Program-made: the position numbers and the translations under genes
Origin: Pseudoalteromonas shioyasakiensis
GTDB taxonomy: Bacteria > Pseudomonadota > Gammaproteobacteria > Enterobacterales > Alteromonadaceae
Assembly (NCBI RefSeq): GCF_024518675.1
Contig: NZ_JANIGL010000001.1
Location: 124,001-188,000 of the forward strand
Direction of reading: 5' to 3'
Length of the DNA stretch: 64,000 bases
Shown here: one piece after another, positions 46,753 to 54,356 of the stretch
How positions within the stretch are numbered: the first letter of the stretch is position 1
How the letters are laid out: each line of letters opens with the position of its first letter
The notes under the pieces: model-generated
The model's input: the letters and a program-made list of their open reading frames with translations, nothing else
Database searches by the model: none
What the model was told of the DNA's origin: nothing

Positions 46753-46832
46753 TGAGCTTTCTCCTGTAAGGTTGGTTGCCTTTTCAGCGTAGCGAATAAT
46801 CGCGATGCTGGGGAGGAGGCTCAATGAGTATC

Positions 46833-46926
46833 AAGTCATTTCAGCAGGACAAAAAACAGCTGGTTTTTGCTCGTGCATCGCTAATTTTAACCAGCTATTT
46901 TATTGCCTCTGAATGAGGCGTTATAT
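46833..46926 (+). other. attC site 3, right part
   Basis: Begins with AAGTCATTTCAG, which pairs with CTGAATGA near the right end with one extra base, as attC L arms do. A central stem AGCTGGTT/AACCAGCT follows, and the right box is GTTATAT at 46920-46926. Its missing left box is at 45224-45230 across the IS. Confidence 0.72.
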
Positions 46927-46939
46927 CACTAAGGAAAGT

Positions 46940-47446
46940 ATGTCTGACCGTTCTATTGAATTAGCAAAGCAAAGTTTATCCGGAAGAAGTAAATACGACT
47001 ATTTTATTGTAGGTATTGCAGCAGCAACTTTTGCTTATTTTGCCAAAGACTTTGAGTTTGATAAATTTGGCAACAATGAAGAATCATTTGTCCTAATTGC
47101 ATTGCTATTACTTATTATATCAATTATTTCCGGTTTGAAAAAAATCGATGTTAGTAATTTCTTTGTTGAAAAAAATGGTAAACACCTAGATTTTCAAGAG
47201 TACCTAGCAAGCTATAAGCAATGCGCTCTTGAATGCAAACCTTTTATAAATATGGAAACAGGAGAAACTTGTACTCCTGAAGAAGCAAAGGTAAAAGCTT
47301 CGCGATTACAGGTTACTTTAGATAAATGGGATAAAGTTTTGAAATTTACGGAAACTAAACTTCAAATTTACTATGTCATCAGAGATTACAGCTTAGTCGC
47401 ATCATATATTCTGCTAGGGCTAAGTAAATTCTACCCTACTTTGTAA
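46940..47446 (+). CDS. Cassette membrane protein, unknown (168 aa)
   Basis: I chose the ATG at 46940, with AAGGA just upstream; a start at 46913 lies inside the attC. Three hydrophobic stretches are visible: YFIVGIAAATFAYFA (near residue 24), FVLIALLLLIISIISGL (near 50) and SLVASYILLGLSKF at the end. A charged cytoplasmic-type middle part of about 80 residues contains two cysteines (QCALECKPF). I do not recognise the family. The gene is single in its cassette. Confidence 0.6.
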   Translation: MSDRSIELAKQSLSGRSKYDYFIVGIAAATFAYFAKDFEFDKFGNNEESFVLIALLLLIISIISGLKKIDVSNFFVEKNGKHLDFQEYLASYKQCALECKPFINMETGETCTPEEAKVKASRLQVTLDKWDKVLKFTETKLQIYYVIRDYSLVASYILLGLSKFYPTL

Positions 47447-47451
47447 ACGTG

Positions 47452-47552
47452 ATATAACAAAGCAATAATGAAAGGGACGCAAAAAGCTTGGCTGCGTCAC
47501 TTCGTTCCTATTATAGCCAAGCTTTTATGCGCCCAATATTGCGGCGTTATGT
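47452..47552 (+). other. attC site 4 (101 bp)
   Basis: Boxes ATATAAC and GTTATGT enclose L arms GCAATAAT and ATATTGC. The central stem is AAGCTTGGCT/AGCCAAGCTT. Confidence 0.82.
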
Positions 47553-47575
47553 TTTTCTCAAGTGTTGTGGAATAA

Positions 47576-47890
47576 ATGGATTTAGCTAAATATCAAAAAG
47601 TAGAAGTAGCAGTGTTGGGTTTAATAGCTCCTGTATTATTACTCACTTACACTATTTTATTGCTACTCTCCGGTGAAGCTGTTTTTTGGGGGCGTAGTTC
47701 AACCGTTATCTATCACTCAAATGATGCATATTTTGTATCACTGCTTTGGTTTGGTGTTGCGGGTAGTATGTTTAGTCATTTCTTCCTCCGCTCATTAAAA
47801 TTTTTATCGAAAGCTTCGCGTAAGTTAATCTTATATATTTCAATGCTTTTACTTTGTTCTGGTTTATTGTCTGCAATAGTTTTAGTATAA
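47576..47890 (+). CDS. Small cassette membrane protein, unknown (104 aa)
   Basis: The protein has three likely membrane helices: VAVLGLIAPVLLLTYTILLLL, YFVSLLWFGVAGSMFSHFFL and LILYISMLLLCSGLLSAIVLV. A short basic loop (SLKFLSKASRKL) lies before the last. The ATG at 47576 follows attC site 4 by 24 bases. It has no known family to my eye. Small membrane proteins are frequent in cassettes and some are toxins or defence effectors; no sign here decides that. Confidence 0.6.
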   Translation: MDLAKYQKVEVAVLGLIAPVLLLTYTILLLLSGEAVFWGRSSTVIYHSNDAYFVSLLWFGVAGSMFSHFFLRSLKFLSKASRKLILYISMLLLCSGLLSAIVLV

Positions 47891-47898
47891 AAAGCATA

Positions 47899-48240
47899 AT
47901 CGGGTAGCCGGAGGTCTCTAACCTCCAGCCCCCACACCACCCATCATGCACTTTTTATGAGCAGGAAGTGCAATGGGCGGTTCATCTCCCGTAATAAATA
48001 TTGATCCAAATATCTCTCAATGACACTAAACCTTGTGACGCTAAGTAGTTATTGCCTAGCGCAATGTTAATTCCTTTTGTTTTTGAGCTTCGACAAGGGC
48101 CTTCGCTTCCAAGCGCCTACTTTTGGTACTGGTGATACCACAGGCTATGGCGAGTCGTTCGCTAACACCTAATTTCATTAAACTGCGTACTTTTGTGTGG
48201 GCTATTCCTTAATAGAGAGCGCCATTTCGCCAGTAGCACA
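47899..48240 (-). pseudogene. Group II intron 3' end with broken maturase tail
   Basis: On the minus strand, a maturase-like tail is readable in two frames: VRSLMKLGVSERLA, then after a frameshift NYLASQGLVSLRDIW and a TGA stop. Domain V-like and VI-like hairpins follow. ACCGCCCAT/TGCACTT pairs with AAGTGCA, a two-base TG bulge, and ATGGGTGGT, as the catalytic hairpin of group II introns does. Then GGAGGT/ACCTCC forms the next hairpin, and the unit ends in CTACCCGAT. The upstream reverse transcriptase part is absent, so it is a relic. Confidence 0.6.
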
Positions 48241-48351
48241 TCCTTATCCTACGGCGGATCCAATGATCTAAATCCACCGTTAGCTATAAAAAATCAAAGT
48301 CAAAATAGACAGCCCAATGGGGCGACGACAGTTTTTTACTTAAGGAATAGC
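48201..48351. repeat. 151-bp element with 12-bp inverted ends, possible MITE
   Basis: GCTATTCCTTAA at 48201-48212 is matched by its exact inverse TTAAGGAATAGC at 48340-48351. There is no gene inside. It joins the intron relic on its left. No clear target duplication was seen. Confidence 0.4.
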
Positions 48352-48418
48352 AAACGACTAGGCTGTATAGAGCCTGCTTTCCTTTAATAAAAGGCGGAAT
48401 ATAACGGTTAATAAAAGC

Positions 48419-48498
48419 ATGAACAAGTTAACCTTACGCGGACAAACGAAAGTGAATGCATTCACTTTATTCTGCGGCAACTGTATTGCCTTGTTCAT
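48419..48498. repeat. 80-base nested inverted repeat
   Basis: ATGAACAAG (48419-48427) pairs with CTTGTTCAT (48490-48498), and the centre (48449-48468) is a perfect 20-base palindrome with arms AAAGTGAATG and CATTCACTTT. It has attC-like size but lacks a GTTRRRY box. Confidence 0.5.
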
Positions 48499-48675
48499 AA
48501 TCTAGAAAAGCTGAGAAACACGATACTTTAATAAAGGTAAGCCCTTATTACCTCAAATAAGCCACTCAAACACCTGTCATACCTTCCAAAACGCCCATTA
48601 AAACAACACCAAGTCCTCTTTTTATATTTTTACGTGAAAGTCAGTTGTCGATTGAATCAAAATAGGAACTCGGCT

Positions 48676-49146
48676 ATGGTTAATGCATCAATAAAAATAA
48701 ATTTAAAACGAGTTATTCTACAGGCTCGTTATATGCCTAGAAAGATGATTGCGAAATTCCAAAACTTGCTCACAGAATTACAAAACTCTTTATCACTGGT
48801 TGAGAGTGAAAACGTTAATACCGAAGCGCATGAAAATATGTTCGTTTTTCGCTTTTCTCAGGCTGATGCGAAAGCAATCGGAGTTGGAGGCGTTGAATTA
48901 CTGTTGTTACAATGTCGGGATATTTACGCATCAAAAATTTCGGATAGTGAAAAACTTTACTATTGCTGGTTAGATGAAATGGCAGGGCAACTACGCATGA
49001 GTGCAATATCTCTAGTTCACTCAGAGTTACCATTTCGAGCAAAGATAAATAACTGTTCTGTTACCGAACTTGTGCAAGCAATTGTTGATTACGATAGCGG
49101 CACATATACCAAAGGCTGTTTAAACGTTTGGCAGAGCGGCATATAA
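48676..49146 (+). CDS. Cassette protein, unknown (156 aa)
   Basis: I chose the ATG at 48676, eight bases after AGGA. The protein is soluble, with a basic start (MVNASIKINLKRVILQARYM), then a helical part (KFQNLLTELQNSLSLVESENVN) and a C-terminal domain ending in LNVWQSGI. The TAA stop falls inside the left box of attC site 5, which is typical for cassettes. I do not recognise the family. Confidence 0.6.
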   Translation: MVNASIKINLKRVILQARYMPRKMIAKFQNLLTELQNSLSLVESENVNTEAHENMFVFRFSQADAKAIGVGGVELLLLQCRDIYASKISDSEKLYYCWLDEMAGQLRMSAISLVHSELPFRAKINNCSVTELVQAIVDYDSGTYTKGCLNVWQSGI

Positions 49147-49246
49147 CAAGTCGATGAAGGAAAAGGACATAAAATCATTGGCTTATCGCTCGTCCCTCGC
49201 TAAAGTATAACCAATTATTTTACTGCCTCTAATCGAAGCGTTACGA
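49141..49246 (+). other. attC site 5 (106 bp), end of the array
   Basis: The left box is ATATAAC. TCGAT and ATCGA are the paired L arms, and a central stem is formed by ATTGGCTTAT and ATAACCAAT. The right box GTTACGA departs from GTTRRRY, as the last site of an array often does. Confidence 0.7.
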
Positions 49247-49330
49247 ACGTCCGGAAATGGCACAAAGCTGTCTGACTTCAGATCAAGTCTGAGCTAGTAC
49301 ACATTATGTGTATTTGCAGGTTTTCAAACT

Positions 49331-49356
49331 AAAAAGCCGCTTTGCAGCGGCTTTGA
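49331..49356 (-). terminator. Rho-independent terminator after gntR
   Basis: AAAGCCGC (49333-49340) pairs with GCGGCTTT (49347-49354). On the minus strand a T-run follows. It marks the right limit of the cassette array. Confidence 0.85.
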
Positions 49357-49377
49357 TTCAGCATAAAATTTATTTCA

Positions 49378-49992
49378 TTACTTGATATTGTGTTTAATAG
49401 CTTTGATTGCGGTGGCGCTGTCTTGCGCTTTTAAGGCTTCAAGAATTGCGCGATGCTCGTTAACGCATTCAGAGCTTGAGGTAATACGTTTGTAATTTAA
49501 GCGCATACGCATAACGTAAGGGTACCAAATATTAACCAGCTCTTCGCCACCAGCTTGATAAATTAAGTATTGGTGGAACGATATATCGATTTTTGTGACT
49601 TCAGTGTAATCTTCACGTTCAAGGGCATCTTGTAGCGAAGCTAATATATCTTCTAAGTCTGCGATATTCTGGTCTGTTAAGCTACCGTTTAGCTCTGTAA
49701 CCGCATATTCTTCGATACTTCTACGTAGTTTGATCATTAACTTTTGCAGTTTAGGATCAAGTACGCTGTTTACTGATGCACCACAGTTATTTCGTGAAAT
49801 CAATAAACCTTCTTTCGTCAATTGCAGTATTACATCACGAATAGGGCCACGTGATAGGCCAAAGCGTTCTGCTAATTCTTTTTCATTTAATTTAGTTTGT
49901 GGGGGCATCTCACCAGAAATAATATCTGAACGTAGCTGTTCAGCTATTTGATCTTTTACAGATAAAATTTTTGTTGGTTTAGTTGCGGCCAT
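49378..49992 (-). CDS. GntR-family (FCD) regulator, probable agar-locus repressor
   Basis: The 204-aa protein has the GntR winged helix at residues 10-75 (VKDQIAEQLRSDIISGEMPP, LNEKELAERFGLSRGPIRDVILQLTKEGLL). An FCD ligand-binding domain follows, with metal-site-type residues in DISFHQYLI and a final ECVNEHRAILEAL. FCD regulators bind palindromes of the form TNGTNNACNA, to which the locus-wide ATTGTTAACAAT fits. The gene lies at the edge of the agar locus, just downstream of a GH50 gene, and has no operator of its own. A sugar acid from anhydrogalactose or KDG is a likely inducer by analogy. Confidence 0.8.
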   Translation of the reverse strand: MAATKPTKILSVKDQIAEQLRSDIISGEMPPQTKLNEKELAERFGLSRGPIRDVILQLTKEGLLISRNNCGASVNSVLDPKLQKLMIKLRRSIEEYAVTELNGSLTDQNIADLEDILASLQDALEREDYTEVTKIDISFHQYLIYQAGGEELVNIWYPYVMRMRLNYKRITSSSECVNEHRAILEALKAQDSATAIKAIKHNIK

Positions 49993-50051
49993 ATTTTTTC
50001 CTACGTTTATTTTATGCTTTGTTTTTCTTTACTTAGTGTATATAAAAAAAA

Positions 50052-50086
50052 GCGAATGGTCTATTGTCAACACATTACAATAGACC
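50052..50086 (-). terminator. Rho-independent terminator after GH50 copy 3
   Basis: GGTCTATTGT (50058-50067) pairs perfectly with ACAATAGACC (50077-50086). On the minus strand ATTCGC and a run of eight Ts follow. It separates GH50 copy 3 from gntR. Confidence 0.85.
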
Positions 50087-50097
50087 ACTATTTAAGC

Positions 50098-52434
50098 TTA
50101 TTTTTTAAATCGGCGCTCGTACATTTCATTATTCACAGTTTTTGCTGCTTCAACCATTTCAGTATAAGGACGATCTGTGACTGTTATGAAACCAACGTTA
50201 TAGTTCTCTCCATCATAAGCACGCCCAGTAATAGGCGAGTCTATGTATTGGAACCAATGAGCACCTATAAAGTATGGGTTGTCAAAGACTGAACGCATAT
50301 AGTCAGTGTACATTTTTGCACGGTCTTGTTGATCAGCGGCATGAATAAGCCCTGGGTGGAACAAGCCAGAATCTAATGCGCCAACATGGAATTCACCAAT
50401 AATAGTCGGCTTATCAAATTCACTTAAGAATTCCCACTTTTTAGGCTTGATGCCTTCTTTGTATGCATTAAAACTGATCACGTCAACATGCTTTGCTGAT
50501 GCTCTAACGACTTCAATGGGCATGCCCCAATCAGGAAAACGCGCGCCTAAATACAAGTGATTAGGTAAATGTTTATCCATTGCCGCATCAACTACACTAA
50601 AGTATTTGTCGGCGTAGGCGGTTAACATGATTGAAAAGTCAGCAAGTTGATCGTTGTTTTTAACATCTACTTTTACGCCTTTATCAAACTCCTCCCATGA
50701 GGCTAAATTTAAATGCCACACTTGATTGAGTTGATTAATATCAGTGTATTTTTGCTTCATTAAGCGAGAAAACTCAGTTTTTGTCGGCACTGTTGCTGCG
50801 TCTCTGCCCAGCGTGTTGATCACAATCCCATAATGGCTCTGTACAGAGTCAGGGCGACCAAAGCTTTTTTCGTTATCAATAAACACGCCCACTGCCCAAG
50901 GTGAGTTTTTAACCTCTTTTGCGACGTTCTCTACAGTAATATCTGCACGCTCTGCAAAATGGGGGTCAAATACGTCAGGCATTGCTCCCCAAAAATCATT
51001 ACCACTTGAAACGGTTTTAAAATCACCGATGATCCAGCCATTAGCAAAGTAGGGCACTTGTTGATTATCGTAGTAACTTGGATCTGTCCAATTCCCTAGT
51101 GAGGTGAAGCCCCAGGTTATCATGCGTTGCAGAGTAACTTCGCGCCACTTTTGCATAAAGTCGCTATTATTTTGGCCGTATTTACGCTCAAGGTTGGCAG
51201 AATAAAAGCTGTAGGTTTCGCCGTGCGCAAGTGGACCCGAATGGGCGCTTTTACGATAGCCATAGTGCTTACCCATTGGCTCATCATAACTTGGTAACCA
51301 TTCAAACAAATCTTTACGTACTTGTGATGCGACAAAGCGACTTGGTAGTGCTTCTTTGTTAACTCGGTTTAACCCTTTGGAATCTTCAGGTGTTAAGCCC
51401 AATTCATTGGCGCTTTTAAAGAGAGACTGATCAAAGTCATAACCTGTTAATGTGGTTGAGTTGGCAAGACGAATAATATCTAAACCGGTTGCCAAATAAA
51501 GGTAACCATCTGGGTCGACCAACGACCATTTACCATTGTGTTTTGCTGTTCTAAAGTAGCCTGTGCCCTCTAGTTTTGGCCCTTGTGCCCAACCGCCAAA
51601 GCGTGAGCGATCTGCTGGGCGCTGTGAAAGCAGTTGTTGCGCTTCTTGTTTTTTATCTGCGATTAACTCGGCTTCAGAGTCTACTTTGTAGGCAAAGTCT
51701 TGTTTTGCATTTTGACCAAATTTATCAACTATGTGGGTTAAAAATTCAGTATCGAACTCAGGGTTGGTACGTAAATCGATTGATTTTATTTGTAAAGCTT
51801 TATCATGCAATGCGCTTTGTACACTCAAAGAAATTTTAGTGATCCCTTTGAGGTTTAAGTTCTTTTTACCCCACATTGAGATAAATTGAGTTTCGTCTGA
51901 TTGCCAGGTAGCAGGGTTCGAGCGTAATCCTGAGGTAAAGTTAAGCTCTACACTTTCATCACCATCAGGAGTTGCTAGGTCATGGCCATCTAGCTTTGCA
52001 TAATATGTATGAAAGTCACCAATAGGCACATTGACTGTGCGGGTATAATTAGCACCATCAATATCTGAAATATCTAAGTAAATTTGTACTGAATGTTGGC
52101 CTGGGTTTGCAAGTTCAAAGGCAATATTGAAATCTTTAAATTGGCTCCAATCCCATGGGGTATCTGGGGTTAATGTGATACCTGAATAGAGGTTTTGCTC
52201 TGAATCAAATGCAACATTAATCACATCGGCATCATTGGTGACTCTTGCGCCGCTGGTTTTTATTTGTACGGCGGTGTTAGCAGTATGCTGGGCATCATCT
52301 AACAGCTGCAGTAGGGTTTTGCTGGTGTTTGTTGCTTGGGCTGCCACGGGCTCTGACACGCCGTTTGTCTGCTGATTACATCCTGTGAGAGCGAGTAGGA
52401 GTGCAGTTACAGCTAGATTTTTGTTATGTTTCAT
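50098..52434 (-). CDS. GH50 beta-agarase, lipoprotein (copy 3)
   Basis: The 778-aa protein has a lipoprotein signal ending in LLLALTGC, the N-terminal carbohydrate-binding-like domain (residues 45-230), and the GH50 barrel. The likely acid/base is E522 in IDNEKSFGRPDS and the nucleophile E681 in IIGEFHVGALDSG. The residue after the EKS motif is Phe, where the other two copies have Trp, so a subsite may differ. HLYLGARFPDWG and GAHWFQYIDSPITGRAYDGEN complete the family signs. It has its own operator and is divergent from the transporter-galactose operon. Confidence 0.85.
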   Translation of the reverse strand: MKHNKNLAVTALLLALTGCNQQTNGVSEPVAAQATNTSKTLLQLLDDAQHTANTAVQIKTSGARVTNDADVINVAFDSEQNLYSGITLTPDTPWDWSQFKDFNIAFELANPGQHSVQIYLDISDIDGANYTRTVNVPIGDFHTYYAKLDGHDLATPDGDESVELNFTSGLRSNPATWQSDETQFISMWGKKNLNLKGITKISLSVQSALHDKALQIKSIDLRTNPEFDTEFLTHIVDKFGQNAKQDFAYKVDSEAELIADKKQEAQQLLSQRPADRSRFGGWAQGPKLEGTGYFRTAKHNGKWSLVDPDGYLYLATGLDIIRLANSTTLTGYDFDQSLFKSANELGLTPEDSKGLNRVNKEALPSRFVASQVRKDLFEWLPSYDEPMGKHYGYRKSAHSGPLAHGETYSFYSANLERKYGQNNSDFMQKWREVTLQRMITWGFTSLGNWTDPSYYDNQQVPYFANGWIIGDFKTVSSGNDFWGAMPDVFDPHFAERADITVENVAKEVKNSPWAVGVFIDNEKSFGRPDSVQSHYGIVINTLGRDAATVPTKTEFSRLMKQKYTDINQLNQVWHLNLASWEEFDKGVKVDVKNNDQLADFSIMLTAYADKYFSVVDAAMDKHLPNHLYLGARFPDWGMPIEVVRASAKHVDVISFNAYKEGIKPKKWEFLSEFDKPTIIGEFHVGALDSGLFHPGLIHAADQQDRAKMYTDYMRSVFDNPYFIGAHWFQYIDSPITGRAYDGENYNVGFITVTDRPYTEMVEAAKTVNNEMYERRFKK

Positions 52435-52493
52435 TGTTGTCCAACCTTATTTAACTATTTAACACACCATACACGAAAAATAACAAATTGAAA

Positions 52494-52505
52494 ATTGTTA
52501 ACAAA
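52494..52505. promoter_or_regulatory. Operator ATTGTTAACAAA, GH50 copy 3
   Basis: This copy has one base changed at the end and lies 60 bases before the GH50 start on the minus strand. Confidence 0.6.
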
Positions 52506-52669
52506 GTGCAATTTGTTGTGTCGTCATTATTTTATTCTAATCAATTGATTTTAAATGATTTAAAAGTTTCAAAAAAATATAAGCACAAATCTAATTTGCT
52601 AGTTTTTTCAAAATATATGTTGCATACGAGTTAATTATGAAATAACCTCAAATGAATCGCTCATGGTTA

Positions 52670-52681
52670 ATTGTTAACAAT
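52670..52681. promoter_or_regulatory. Operator palindrome ATTGTTAACAAT, transporter-galactose operon
   Basis: A perfect copy 80 bases before the MFS transporter start. Confidence 0.65.
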
Positions 52682-52760
52682 TTTAAGGGTGGCATGCTCT
52701 GATTGTTAATTTCTCAATTAATACACACACAATGATAACAACAAAATTGGATAAAGATGT

Positions 52761-54356
52761 ATGAATGGTAGCAACCGTAATGTGTTCTTTTTCGCCTTGG
52801 TGGTCGCCTTTGGCGGTTTTATTTTTGGCTTAGATGCTGCTTTGATCTCAGGAACGGTTCGTTTTGTCTCTGCTGAGTTTAATTTAACTGATATACAAAT
52901 AGGCACTGTGGTAAGCGCTCCTGGTTTTGGCGTGTTATTCGCCTTATTGATCACCGGGTATATATGTAACGTATTTGGTCGTAAAAATACACTGATTGGC
53001 ATTGCATTCATTTATATATTTTCAGCTATTTCTTCGGTATTAGCGCAAAGTTACGAAGCGTTAGTGATTGCACGTTTTATTGGAGGGTTGGCATTTACGT
53101 CTTTATCAGTGGCTGCAATGTATATTGGCGAAGTAGCCCCAGCTAAGTATCGTGGCAAGCTGGTTTCTATGATCCAAATAAATATTGTTGTCGGTTTATC
53201 AGCAGCCTATTTCGCAAATTACTTACTCGTTGAACTTTCGCAAAGTAGTTATCAATGGGTCAGCACTTATGCAATGCAAGATAACTTATGGCGTTGGATG
53301 CTGGGTGTTGAAGTTATTCCTGCTGTTATTTGGTTTTTATTGTTATTTACCATTCCGCAAAGCCCTCGCTGGTTAGTTATGAAAGGCAACGAAACACGTG
53401 CAAAAGCGGTGTTATTACGCTTAACCAAATGTAGTACGCTGGCCGCTGAACAAATGCAAACCATAAAGTCGAGTTTAACCGACTACTCAGATAGCGGTAG
53501 CTATTTAGCTTCATTCAAACAGTTACTTGATAGTCGTGTTCGTGCCGCTGTGATTATTGCGTTAACAATAGCATTGGTACAGCAAGTCACTGGGATTAAC
53601 GCCATTATGTTTTATGCGCCAACCGTGTTTGAGCAGTTGGGTGTGGGGACTGATGCGGCATTTTTAAATGCGGTGTTAATTGGTTTGGTTAGTATTGTGT
53701 TTACAATGGTGGCTATTGTTTTGATTGATAAGCTTGGCCGTCGACCTTTAGTGATTGGCGGTTTAGCAACAGCAACGTTGAGCTTATTTATGTGTTATAT
53801 CGGCTTTAGTCAAGCAGAATACAGCTTATCAGCAGAGCATATTGCTGAATTTTCAAGCTTAAATACAGTGACTGGGTTAGAGCAATTAATTGGTCAGGTA
53901 TATCACAGTGATGTTGAATTTAAACGTGCTTTGGCCACGGTGTTCTCTGCAACCCAATTACAAGGTTTTGAAAGTGATTTAATTCAACGTGCGGCAACAA
54001 TTAATGCTCCACTTATTTCACTCGGTATTGCCGGTTTTATTGCCGCGTTTCATTTTTCAATCGGGCCTATAATGTGGGTGATTTTTTCTGAAATATTTCC
54101 AACCCGTATCCGTGGTGTTGCCATTCCAACGTTTGCCTTTATTGCCAGTGTTGTGAGCTACTTAGTTCAGCAGTTTTTCCCTTGGCAATTAAATAACTTT
54201 GGTGCGGCGAATATCTTTTTGTTTTATAGCATTAGTGGCGTGATTGGTTTTGTCTTACTTTATAAAATTATGCCAGAGACGAAAAACAAGTCGATTGAAG
54301 AGATTGAAGAGCAATTAGCCGGTGTATCAGCTAAAAAAGTATTGGAGGGGGTGTGA
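52761..54356 (+). CDS. MFS sugar transporter (sugar porter family)
   Basis: The 531-aa protein has 12 hydrophobic segments and sugar-porter signatures: VFGRKN after TM2, PQSPRWLV before the middle loop, DKLGRRPL in the second half and the closing PETKNKSIEEIEEQL. A longer loop of about 60 residues lies between TM9 and TM10. It imports a sugar with protons or sodium across the inner membrane, probably galactose, anhydrogalactose or neoagarobiose, since the genes for all three uses follow. Its GTGA end overlaps the next start. Confidence 0.82.
   Translation: MNGSNRNVFFFALVVAFGGFIFGLDAALISGTVRFVSAEFNLTDIQIGTVVSAPGFGVLFALLITGYICNVFGRKNTLIGIAFIYIFSAISSVLAQSYEALVIARFIGGLAFTSLSVAAMYIGEVAPAKYRGKLVSMIQINIVVGLSAAYFANYLLVELSQSSYQWVSTYAMQDNLWRWMLGVEVIPAVIWFLLLFTIPQSPRWLVMKGNETRAKAVLLRLTKCSTLAAEQMQTIKSSLTDYSDSGSYLASFKQLLDSRVRAAVIIALTIALVQQVTGINAIMFYAPTVFEQLGVGTDAAFLNAVLIGLVSIVFTMVAIVLIDKLGRRPLVIGGLATATLSLFMCYIGFSQAEYSLSAEHIAEFSSLNTVTGLEQLIGQVYHSDVEFKRALATVFSATQLQGFESDLIQRAATINAPLISLGIAGFIAAFHFSIGPIMWVIFSEIFPTRIRGVAIPTFAFIASVVSYLVQQFFPWQLNNFGAANIFLFYSISGVIGFVLLYKIMPETKNKSIEEIEEQLAGVSAKKVLEGV

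Larger units (their letters stand above)
45231..46832 (-). mobile_element. IS110-family element, IS1111 type, inserted in attC site 3
   Basis: The element is about 1.6 kb, with ends set to within a few bases by the attC halves on each side. TGAGCCT at 45236-45242 and its inverse AGGCTCA at 46817-46823 are subterminal inverted repeats, as IS1111-type elements have instead of terminal ones. The transposase is on the minus strand, followed by nearly 480 non-coding bases. Insertion near the left box of an attC is the known habit of the IS1111-attC group. Confidence 0.72.
47891..48675. other. Degenerate part of the array without intact genes
   Basis: This 785-base stretch holds a decayed group II intron end (47899-48240), a possible 151-bp MITE (48201-48351) and a long inverted repeat (48419-48498), each listed separately. 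No intact attC could be recognised between the 104-aa and the 156-aa cassette genes. Confidence 0.5.
52435..52760. other. Divergent control region of GH50 copy 3 and the galactose operon
   Basis: No gene lies in these 326 bases. Two operator palindromes are present, one near each start (52494 and 52670), so the two directions can be controlled separately by the same regulator. Confidence 0.6.

Noticed and set aside
50058..50086. TTGTCAACA within a palindrome as another operator copy
   Set aside because: The sequence is the stem and loop of a terminator with a T-run on the minus strand; the match to the operator is partial and lies after a gene end, not before a start.
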